From positions 1 through 64,000 of the forward strand of contig JAEHOE010000184.1 in the NCBI GenBank assembly GCA_016858145.1: a stretch of DNA of 64,000 bases, read 5' to 3'. The first letter of the stretch is position 1. Each line of letters opens with the position of its first letter. The translations under genes were made by a program, and so were the position numbers. Origin of the DNA: Edaphochlamys debaryana. Lineage: Eukaryota; Chlorophyta; Chlorophyceae; Chlamydomonadales. Below, piece after piece: positions 23,432-33,445 of this stretch. Below the pieces are notes generated by a model. That model searched no databases and had not been told where the DNA came from. It saw only the letters and a list, made by a program, of their open reading frames with translations.

Positions 23432-26400
23432 ATGGCTGCACAACTAGCACAGACACTGATGTGCCCGGAGGCTGAGCAGGAGGTCCGCGACTTCATCGCG
23501 CAAGCGGAGGCGGTCCTCGGGGCAGAAGCACAGGCCAGCCCGGCCTCGCTGTCTGCCCTTGCATCAACAGCAAAGAGTCTGGCTTGGCGTCCGGGTCTCT
23601 GGGCAAACACGGATAAAGCTGCTGCTAAGAGTACCATCGCCGAGCTGCTGTCACGGCCAGCGTTCAAGCGGGCTCTCCTGCTCGTGACCAATGAGGCGAC
23701 GCGTTGGACACGGTCGCCTCATCAGCGCAGCCTTGAGGAGCAGCAGGGGCTGAAGGCCAAGATCGAGGCGCTCGAGGCCGTGGTGCTGCTCTGCGGGTGC
23801 CTTCTGGGCTCGTCCAACCCTGCTGCCCCGGTCCTCGACTTTGCCCGGCGCCTGGTCCTGTCCCAGACGCTCGAGGCTCTGTCGGGCCGTCTCGCGGACG
23901 CTCGGGCGGAGCTGGAGTTCGTCGCAGACCGGGCCGCGGCCGCGGCCGCTGCCGTCGGCGTCGGGCCCTTCCTGCAAGCGGACGCTCCTGCGCTACTGAT
24001 GCTCCTGGTGCCTACCGTTGACCTGGTGGGAGCAGCTGCACACCTGATGCGGGGTTGCCTGCAGCTGGCAATACGAGAGCCGGACGCGGGTCCTGGACCC
24101 CAGAGCGCTGCCGCTGCTGCGGCCAGCGGCGCGGCGCCGGAGCCCAGTGCGCCTGCTCAGCCCGCGGGGGCTGCGGCCAGCGGCAGTTCAGCTCCCTCGG
24201 GCGCTGCGGTTGCGGAGGCTGCGGCTTCATCGGCCTGCTACGCCCAGGAGCTGGCGGCGGCGCTGCGGGCGAGCGCCGTGGCGGAGCACACGTCCCTAGC
24301 ACGCGGCCCTAGCGTCGGTCTTCCGGCTGTGGGCCGTGTTCGACGGCGCAGCCAAGGAAGAGCCGCCCGGGGCAGATCCCGCCTTCGTGGATGTACTCTG
24401 CGGGCACGCCGACCGCACTATCCGATATGCCATGTGGGCCCTGACCACCCTTGAGGGAGCGCATGTAGAAACGCGGCCCGCAAGCCTGGCCCGTGCTGCA
24501 GCGCGCGGCCCCGGCGCATTCTACACGTCCCTGGCCTACGGCGTAGCGGTCCTCTCGGCCATGGACGGCGAGGACACGTACGGCCTCGAGCCCAGCGTGG
24601 GGCGGGGTGTCTCCGCCCTGGTGCGGATGGAGGCGGGGGAGAGGCTTCGAGAGCTGTCCGGGGCAGGGGGGCAGGGGCCGCGCACCTACCGCTGTGATGG
24701 ATCGCTGCGGAGCCTGGTTGCCTTCCTGACGTGGCTGCCCTTGGAGCCAGGCGCCCCCACCTCTGCGGCAGGGGTCACGCTGCTGTCCCGCGAGGCGGCC
24801 CTGGGCCTGGCACTGCGGACCGCTCGGGTGGGGGTGCAGGCCGCAGTGGAGGCAGCCGCGGGAAGGACGGAGGAGGAGGAGGTAGCCGCCGTGACGGCCG
24901 CACAAGAGGGCGCGGGGCCCTGCCGGGTCTTGCTGCTTGAGCGCGCGGCCGCAGAAGTCGCGCTCCATGCCCTGGCCGCGGCGAGGCTACTGAGCGGCGG
25001 CCCTGACAATTGCGAGGACTGGTGGCGGCTGGCAGTCGCCCTGGCCCCGCACCTGGGGACGGCTTACACGGGCGTCGGAGCCCAGTATGCACGCGACGTG
25101 TTGCGCTGCCTGCCGTCGTTGCTGCCGCCACCAGGTGGGCTGGCATTGACGTCCGTTACCCAAGGAATCCACCTGGTCTCTTGCCCATTCGACTAAGGGT
25201 GCCCCCAACCTGCGCTGTGTTCCGCCTCGCAGCGCCCCTGCCGCCCGCCCCGCCGCTCGGCCTGGAGTCGGCGCTTGCCGGCGGCGTGCTGCCCTGCCTG
25301 GAGCGCCTCTTCCGCCGCACCGCCGCCGGCCTGCGCGAGGGCGGGCTTTCAACACTCCCAGAGTCTGAGGCCCTCGCCCCTTTCGCTGGCTGCGAAAGCT
25401 GGCCCCGGCTGGCCCCGCTGCTGGCGTGGGGCGACGCCCGGCAGGCGGCTGCGCTGGTGCGGACCATCACAAAGGGCCTCAGCGTCAACGTGAACGTCCG
25501 TGGCTCTGACGGCGAGCTAAAAGAATGCATAGTACTGACAACTGCTTGCCACTTCCTGACTGCCGGGCGGTCGTGGCTCGAGAGCTTGGCAAGCCGAGGG
25601 CGCCGCCCGCGGCAGACCGAGGGCCCGGGGCTGGCCCAAGGCGGGGCCGGGGCGCTGTCCCCGGCGGAGAGGCAGCTGCTGGAGATGCTGGCGGCAGCGG
25701 CAGCGGCCTGGCTGCCGTCGGTCACCCTTCAGCTGTGGCCGCGCTCTGGGCTTTGCCCCGTAAGGCCTTCGGCCCTGACATGTGGTCTCCACGTGCTGCC
25801 CCTCCTGGCATGCGCTGCCACCGCTGCCCGCCGAGGGCCCCCAAACGCCCTGGCATCGACGGCAGGATTGGCAGGATCGGCAGGATCGGCGTCCTCAAGG
25901 GCCGCTCCGGGAGGCGGTACCGCCGGAGGCCCCGGCACCGATTGGCTTAGGTGGTCACTCCCCGTGAGACTTATCTGCAGAGCGCTTGACTTATGGACTC
26001 AAGACTCCACCATTCAATTGATGAGTGGCAGCCACCTGCCGCACCTGGCGGAGGCCTGCTGCGCGGTCGCGGCGGCGCTTCCGGAGGAGGTGGCGGGACG
26101 CGGAGGGGAGGCGCCGGCGTGGCAGCCGCAGCAGCTGCGGTCCCTGGGTGCCGAGTGCAGGGCCCGGGGTCACGCGGCGGCGGCGGAGGCGCTGGCGGCT
26201 CAGCTGGTGCGCTGGGCGCACGGCAGCGGGCCGCGGGGCGGCAGGGGCGGCGCACGGGCGTCCGCCGCCTCCGGGGCCCACGCGCTGGCCGCTCGCTTCG
26301 GTGCGTGGTTCCCTGGCTTGGAGGCCGCCGCCGCCCTGCTGCCGGCCTCGCCCGCCGCCGCCCGCGCGTGCCTGGGCGGCTGCTCCAACCCGGCCTGCGC

Positions 26401-26575
26401 CAACCTGGAGGGTGACAGCGATGCGGCCCTGCCTCTGCGGGCGTGCGCGGGCTGCGGCGGCACTGCGTCGTACTGCAGCCGCGAGTGCCAGACGGCGCAC
26501 TGGCGGTCGGGCCACCGGGAGGCGTGCCGGGGCGGCGCTGGGGGAGGCGGCGGCGGGGCCCGGCGCAGCAGCTGA
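23432..26575 (+). pseudogene. MYND zinc-finger gene B1, one frameshift
   Basis: Exons are 23432-25134 and 25233-26575, with a 98-bp phase-1 intron. The start MAAQLAQTLMCPEAEQEV is the family N-terminus. At 24294-24301 eight bases (CCCTAGCA) stand where B2 has a single G. The net +7 breaks the frame just after the CYAQELAAALRAS block. Without those seven bases the exon phases fit exactly and the product would be 1012 residues. All downstream blocks and the MYND finger (CSNPAC, CAGC, YCSREC, HREAC) are intact in frame. The extra bases resemble the adjacent GCCCTAGCG, consistent with a templated insertion. Up to about 24600 it is near-identical to B2. A sequencing or assembly fault or an allele difference cannot be excluded, so the gene may be functional in some individuals. 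Confidence 0.75.
24294..24301 (+). other. Frame-breaking 8-for-1 base replacement in B1
   Basis: B1 reads CACACGT-CCCTAGCA-CGCGGCCC where the paralogous position in B2 reads CACACGT-G-CGCGGCCC. The change is net +7 and is the only frame break seen in B1. Confidence 0.8.
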
Positions 26576-27593
26576 CAGGTGAACGATCTGGCGGATGAAT
26601 GTATGAGGTCGGGCGGGTATGGCAGTGTAATGTTCGTTGTTGTTTGTTGGCCTAGTGGGGCAGAGCATTGTTCACGGCTCAGATGCCATTTGCTTGGGGG
26701 CGGCGCCTGTAAGTCGCCGGTAAGGCCTAGCCATGGCCACTTGTGGCACCATACGGCAGTTTGTCAGGTATTGTGGGCCGAGCGCTCACTGTTCCTTCAT
26801 GTTGTGGGGTCCTCGAGTTCCTGGCATTCGGCACCGTATGCAGCTCCCCTTGAGTGGGAGCAAGATGCCGCTAGCGCAAGCTCGGGTCAGTCAGTGAGTG
26901 GGGAAGAGTGAGCATGACAAATTGGTTGGCCAAGACGGGTGCATTGATTGTTGGCTTACGGTACCGTAATACGTGAGGCACATGAAGAGTCCGGCCGGTG
27001 GCCCCGGTTGTAAGGCTTGTAGCGAGGACCCAGGCGCCGCATTAGTGAGGCTCTCCGCCAAGTGGCCCAAGCTCCTACAAGCCGCATGGGGAGCCCACGC
27101 CAGCGCCCACGCCGCATGCAGGCAACGCACAGCGACCCCTGCGGTTGAGCGCCCTTGGGCACACACCTGAGCCCTTAAGCACCGGGGCCACCACAGGCAT
27201 GAGCCTCCTCACCGCTTCGTCCCCTGCTGTCGGCAGCTCAACTACGGCTGGGGGCTTCTTCAAAGGGCTCGAGAAAGTGCTACACGCGCCTGTATCCCAT
27301 TGGACCTGTGCCAGCCTGCTAGACGTAACCGGCACAGCTCGACGTCGTCGACAGCAACAGCATGCCGGTTACTCAAGCGTAGCCGTTCTCAGCCGCATCA
27401 CCAACTACATCTGCTGCCGCTCCGTGTAGTGCTAGATAGCCCTGCTGCTGGTGCATTGCATGCGAGTGCACTGCATGGAGGCCATGCCCTCCGTCCCCTG
27501 CTGTCGGCAGCTCAACTCCCGAGTACAATTCGGGCCCCGGTAGTGGGACGGCAAGCGGGGCAAGGCGGCGACACCAAAGCCCGGACTGCAGCT
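26576..27593. other. Spacer between MYND B1 and duplication copy 2
   Basis: Unique sequence with no supported gene. A 25-bp direct repeat (core CCCCTGCTGTCGGCAGCTCA) occurs at about 27219-27243 and 27493-27517, 274 bp apart. The stretch ends at the sharp start of duplication copy 2 at 27594. It has no counterpart downstream of B2, so the duplicated block is not a simple perfect tandem copy. Confidence 0.6.
26626..26630 (+). terminator. TGTAA polyadenylation motif after B1
   Basis: TGTAA lies about 50 bp after the B1 stop codon. TGTAA is the usual polyadenylation signal in Chlamydomonas and relatives. It is assigned by position and motif only. Confidence 0.5.
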
Positions 27594-28547
27594 CGGACAT
27601 GAACGCCCATACAGGCCGTGTCCTCAATCACAGCCGCATGCGCCTCAGTACATGTTCAGGTGGCCACCAGCGTCACCCTGGAAGGCCAGCCCCCCTGTGG
27701 GCAACACCTGCTGCACCCGCTTCAGGACTCAATTTGCCTTCCCCCCAACCGCTTCAGGACTCGACGTGCCTTCCCCAAAAACCTTGCACACCGCAGATGC
27801 AATGCCAGAGCAGTCGGAGGTCAAGAGCCCAATCCATTCTTGCACCCGATCAAGCTTCCATCCACCGAGGCGCAGGCTTCCTTCGCCTGTTTCTCTGCCT
27901 TGACGAGAGTGGACGCCGCCTCTTGTCCAGCATGCCACCAGCCCCCGCTTCCCGCAGTCCGTGCACACGTAAAGCCGTCGCCATGTGAACCACCCCAGGC
28001 GACAATGCTGGCCCCTGCCTCCGAAGGCAAGTTCAACGTGCAGGCACCAGTACTACCCCCGCGAACTCTGCCCTGCAGGACCACCTCACTACCCTGGTCT
28101 TATTACGTGAATGTGGGATGAATAGCTGTCGAACAACCAGCCCCGTTATGCCCAGCATTGGGCTTCAATGGAGCTAAGACTTCAGCAAAGCCCGAAACCC
28201 ACTCTTTAGGTTCAACAAGTTGCTTGCCTCCCAGTAAGCTAAGCACGACAGCTAGACGCTCACCGGCAACCGCAGGCAGCAAGCCACACATGCCCGGACG
28301 TCCGTTGGCACACATAGGATCTCGCCGCCTCGCCAGCATGAGCACCCCTCACGCCTCACCTACTGCAGTTCTCAAGTGCGCCAGCAAGTGTGCAGTGTGC
28401 CCGAACGCAAAGTACACCCTAGCTGTGTGCCTTCCCCCTGCCGCTACAGCCCCGTCGCCCCGCAGCCCTCATCACCGCTGCGTCGCCATCGACCCTGCCC
28501 CGCCCGGCCCACATTCAGACGGCCTGACAGCAGGTGGCCAGGAACGC
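27594..28547. other. Non-coding stretch 3' of ATPase gene copy 2
   Basis: A copy of 12043-12996 with almost no changes. It holds the same short direct repeat and no supported gene. Confidence 0.6.
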
Positions 28548-31500
28548 TCACATCCCTCCCATGTAGCGCAGCGGGACGACGGCGGCACGCCCCAGCCGCT
28601 TTGCCCACTGCAGCGCCAGGGGGCGTGCGGGCGCCACGTGGGGCCGCACCTGCGCCCCGGGCGTTGCTGCGGCCGGCGCACCCCGGGCCTTGCTGCGCGT
28701 GGGCTTGGCGCTTCCGCCCGTCTTGATCGGCACCGGGCTCTCGTACGTCTTGGTCAGCGCCTGGCTGATGCGGTTGTTGCTGTGGAACGGTGCCAGCTGT
28801 GGCGGGTAGGCCTGAAGGAAGTCCCGCTGCTCCGGGGGGGGGGAGTGGCTGAGAATGTTGCGCAGCAGCACGTGGTACCAGCGAAGCCCGACCTGGACGT
28901 CGGATTGAGCCCCCTTGTCCCGCTCGAAGTTGGTCTTGGTGCCGCGGTTGTTGCAGCGGTGGTCCCGGACCTGCAGGTAGGTGGATCAACCAGCACCGTG
29001 AGCAATGCAGCTGCACGGGAAGCAGGAATGCAAAGGCCAGCCGCATGTGTAGTGGCCTGGCCCTGTTGAATGGCGTGAATTGATTTGACAGGTGCTGCGC
29101 TGCTGCCTCGCCCTCTGACCCCTTCGTCCGTTGACCTGCCCTGCTGGCGCCGGGTGGTTTTGTTTTCGCACAGCCACCCCGTTCGGCACCGCAAGGAACG
29201 CTACGCGTGACTCGTGAGCGCTGCGTTCATACTGTAATCACTGCACGCGCCGTCCTAACACGTCACAAGCTTACGTGTCGGCGTGTCAGTCAGTGGTGCG
29301 TTGTGGTGCCGAAACGGTGTCATGGAGCCACGCCAAGCTAAGTGCAAGGTAGTTCCGACAAGTTTCCGCCCAGCTTTTCCGAGGAGGTCTTCTGGACTCG
29401 CCAATCTCGCAGTACGCCAACTCGCCCACCCCCCACGCACGCCCCGACACCCCTCGCTGGCACCCTTCTTACCTGGACGAACCAGTCGGCCTTAAGCAGC
29501 TCGTCCGGCGTGAGCTCCAGCGCAGACGCCATGTCTTGCAGGAGGCTGCGCAGGGCCCCTACGCTGGCGACGTCCTTGTCCTTGCAGCACTCGCCGAGCG
29601 CCACCAGCTCTCTGTACAGGGCGGAGCTGAGCGACGGGACGGTGGTGATCGAGTCCAGCAGCTCTCCAGACTCCGTGGTGACGGCCTGAGCGGGGAAGAG
29701 CGGGCGGCAACAGGTAGCGAGTCACCAGTGTGCTAGCCCGATAAAGCCGAAACAGCGGAAAGAGCAAGACCCAGGCTACGCGTAGACGGCTGCTGCTGCC
29801 CCGACCCGACATACTGATTGAGCGGCAGCGCTGCGCCGAGGCCCAGAGCAAAGTCCAGACGTCCGAAGAAACACCCCGAACACAAGCCCACGCGCCCTGC
29901 GTTTGCAGCAAACTAGCGGTGCTCACCTGAGATGAAAGGGGCGAAGGCGGCGCCACGCCAGCGAGGAATTGCGGAAGTGGGGAATGGGTCAGGAGGGCGT
30001 TAACAGCCGAGGAGGCAGGCCGAAGAGGAAGAGAAAGTGAGACACGTGCAGACCGCCGGCGGGCAGAGAGAGCGGGAAGGAGGGCGGGGAGGGAATGTAA
30101 GCGGACGGGGCCGGGGTACGGCAGGAACCCATGCGAAACCCGGGGCCCGTGGCGTGGTGGCGGCGAGTCACCAGTGTGTAGGGCGGCAACATAAGCAAGT
30201 TCAGGTCCCGAACTCAGCCCTTCCGTCACGCGCCTCGTTCAGCATTGCTCACGCATACACACAAGTCACCAGCGACAACGAAGCTGGAGCTTCTGAGAGG
30301 ATGTCGCAGCGGCGCGGCGGTCGTGCCAGGGTCTCCGTTGGCTTGGATCACCCCGGGGGGACACCCGGCGCCTGACCCCCCGGGACACAATACCCCCAGT
30401 AGAGGTGACGTAGGGCTAGCCTCGCACGGTCTAGTCTCCCGTGTCCCAGCAACCCTGTCGAATCTGTCTCACGGCACCCCGCATGCCTGGAAAGCCGACG
30501 GACACCAGGGCGTGCACCTGAACCAAGCTAGCCTCTAGGGCCTGGTCGGCCTCTTGCTGTACGGGCGTACGTACCTGCAGCACCTGAGCGAACAGCGGGT
30601 TGTCCAGGTACAGCCTGCCGTCGCGCTCGGTGGCGTAGCTTTCCAGCAGCGCCCCGAACGCCGGCGGGAGCTTGAGGGGCTCCACTCCGGCCGCCGGGTC
30701 CACCAGCTGGCGCAGGAGCACCACCTGTGACGCAGGGCTGCCCAGCACTTGCAGCACAATGCGTAGGTCCGCCAGCACCTGAACAGAGATTCACATGCGT
30801 GGGGGCATGCAGAAGGGGGTTAGCTGCTAGTCAAAACCTTCTATCTTGCTGGCTCCATTTCAATTGCTGCCTTACGTTCAAAGCGCAGGGAGCACACTCT
30901 TTCACAGCCAGCGCATGCACTGGCAGGCCGCCCCACCTCGGGAATGAGCTTTTGCGTCAGGGTCTGCTGGACCAGCTTTGCAGCTGTGCTCGCCGTGGGG
31001 GTGAGGCTCCACTGCATGCACAGGTAGGCGAGCATGGCGATATGCGGCGGCGACCGCCAGACCAGGTCGCTTGGCAGCGGAATAGCGCTCGCGTCCTGGG
31101 CCTTGAGCTGCTCCCAGCCGACTTGCAGCACGCCCTCGGACATCGTGGGGCTCAGGTTGATGCGGTAGTGGCTCGAGAGCAGGGCCATGCCGTTCGTCTG
31201 CGGCCATGCACAGCATAGAGGCGTTCAATTGGCCCTATTGTACGGAAGCTACAGTCATGGGTAGCACAGGCTCCAAGGGAGCGTGAGAAGGGCCGGGTCG
31301 CGGCTGGGGTGACGGTTGATGGCCATAGCACCATCGCGCCGGGTCCTAGGACTGCTTAACCACTTGCTCACCGGGGTAGCCGCAACGTTGGCCCACAGCG
31401 TCCCCATGGAGCTGCCCGTGACCGCCCAGGCGACCCAGTGGGGGCTGTTCAGCAGGATGCCCTTGAGTATGCTGCAGCACACATGGCAGTCGCGGCAAGA

Positions 31501-33095
31501 AAAACGGCGCAGACGTTATCTCCGTTGTGTCGGTTGGCCGCTATGCGACTCAGCTTACACATTTGTGGAGGCGCTGTCTGGGCGCGTACACAGGCCCTTG
31601 CCCAGCTGCCAACTCACCGGCGCATGTGTAGCACCGCGTCCACGTCCAGGGTTGGGCCGCGCGGCGGACAGGCCCGTTCCAGCAGGTAGAAGCTCTGCGC
31701 CTCGTCGACCAGCAGGAAGTTCAGACGGTCCTGTGGCAGGCGCCGCAGGAAGTCATTGATGGCGTCAGCCACGGCGCCAGCGGAGCGGTCGCTGGGTATC
31801 GGCGTGCTGGCAGCAGCGTAGAGCTGCTGGTCGGCGGCGCTCCGCTTGAGCTTGCGGAGGAAGTCCACGAGGAAGCCACCGCAGCCGCTGCCGCGGTTGC
31901 AGTCCATGACGTCCACGAGCAGGACGTTCGGCTCTGGAAGCGCCCCCGTGCCGGCGTGCTGCCGGCCGCTGCCGCCGCTGCCGTATCGGGTGTTGGCCAC
32001 AGCGGGCAGGACCTGTTTCAGCATGTACGACTTGCCGGTCTGCACATGACACGGGCGCAAGGTGGGCGCAAGATGGCGAGGTCTAACAGCATTCCTCCGG
32101 GTCGCTCAGGTGCGTGCTGACTGGACAAGGATACACGAATAGCCCAGCTCCCACGCCTAATCGACCTCCTCCAGGCCATCTGCTCGTGCATGAAACAAGC
32201 TGTCCACTAAGCCCTCCTACGACCTACGTCGTCACGCTGTCATATCCACCCCACCCACCTTGACCAGCCCGTTAATGTACAGCGGCGGGATGGGTTGGCC
32301 CTCGCGGTGCCACTTCTCCGCGAAGCCTAGCCAGACCTGCAGCTCCTCCTGCTGCCGGCCCTCCGGGTCCAGGAAGAACGCACTGCTGCAGCCGGCACTT
32401 GCGGAAGCGGCAGCGCTGCCTCCTGTGTCCACCGGCTCGAAGAAGAAGAGGTCCGGGTCCAGGTCCTGCCGGAGCCGCAGCTTGGGGCCTGCGCAAGGGC
32501 ACGGATACCCGTCGTGCATGCCCAAAAGGCGCAGACTCAGTAGGCAGGCAGCCGGTGTCGTAGCCAGCCGCTGTCGCTTGCCCACTTGCAATGCACACAT
32601 ACAGAGTCAGGGAGGACACATCGGGTAGGGCACGCCGGGGCACGAGGAGCGGAGGGGCGGACGGGGAGCGGCTGACTAACACGCTGCTTGCCAAACAGCT
32701 GGCGGCGAGGGACACAGCGCAACGTCCGTCCCAAACGCCATCCTACCCCGCGCAACTTGCGGAGTAGCCCGAACAACCGCGGCATGCTGAGGCCCTTCCA
32801 CGCTCTCCTCCTTCTCTTTGCGCAGCTGCCCCTTCTCTTTGCGCAGCTGCTCCTCCTTCGTGCGCAGCTGCTCCTCCTTCGTGCGCAGCTGCTCCTCCTT
32901 CGTGCGCAGCTGCTCCTCCCTGCGGTACAGGTGCAGCCTCTTGGCGCTCAGCAGGGCTGCCTCTGCCTCACTAAGGCCTGAGCTCTGAGGCTGGGCGTCA
33001 AGCGCCTTCAGGTCGGCTACTGTCTGCTGGATGTCCTCTTCAACCTTGCCGATCTCTTTCTGCACACGCTGAATCTCCGCGCCGACGTCAGCCAT
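28548..33095 (-). CDS. AAA/STAND-like ATPase with N-terminal heptad coiled coil, copy 2
   Basis: All eight exons and their splice sites are preserved: 32747-33095, 32259-32488, 31618-32039, 31372-31471, 30937-31197, 30575-30778, 29473-29685 and 28548-28970. The product is again 733 residues. Walker A (GLVKTGKS across exons 2/3) and Walker B (NFLLVDEAQ) are unchanged. Exon 3 differs from copy 1 at about ten residues between the two motifs (for example NSRYGS to NTRYGS, FLTGFL to FLVDFL, IPRDRS to IPSDRS). The other exons differ by about five residues in total: E to G in the coiled coil, R to Q in exon 2, M to I and A to T in exon 5, K to T in exon 8. Intact frames in both copies suggest that both are expressed and selected. 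It is divergent to MYND A2. Confidence 0.85.
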
Positions 33096-33445
33096 GGCTG
33101 CGCTCAGCTACACCTCAGCTGTGTATGGCATGCATACTGGTGGCCTGAAGTATGTCTGCGGGCAGCGTCCAGGCCAGCGTCCGGGTGTGAGAGTCTGGGC
33201 GACTCGGAATAGGCACGGCCTGCGAGACGTTCCTTGCGCAAGCTAAGTGGCTGCCTAGTTCGGAAAGGGGTTGTTCCATGGGCAAGCCGTAGGTTACGGC
33301 GGTCCCATGCGCGTTGCGCCGGTGCATCGCAAAGACTCTTGCGATCCGTTATGCTTTCGCAGATGTCTTGCTTTGCTTAGTTGACGCTCTCGGCTCCACC
33401 CCCATGATACCTTCACCCAGACTTGTGAGCTCGTGGCACACAGGG
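33096..33445. promoter_or_regulatory. Divergent promoter region, ATPase copy 2 / MYND A2
   Basis: This is the copy of the 350-bp divergent spacer. The 7-bp inverted repeat with a 6-nt spacer is conserved at 33326-33345. Confidence 0.5.

Larger units (their letters stand above)
12043..24600. repeat. Segmental duplication, copy 1
   Basis: This block is near-identical to 27594-40228. The offset is 15551 bp up to about 17940, then 15567, 15604 and about 15644 as small indels accumulate. It contains one ATPase gene (minus), MYND gene A1 (plus), a ~2.5 kb spacer and the 5' half of MYND gene B1. The left boundary is sharp: the satellite stops at 12042 and the shared sequence starts at 12043. Similarity ends inside gene B, where B2 turns into a different paralogue. 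Confidence 0.93.
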
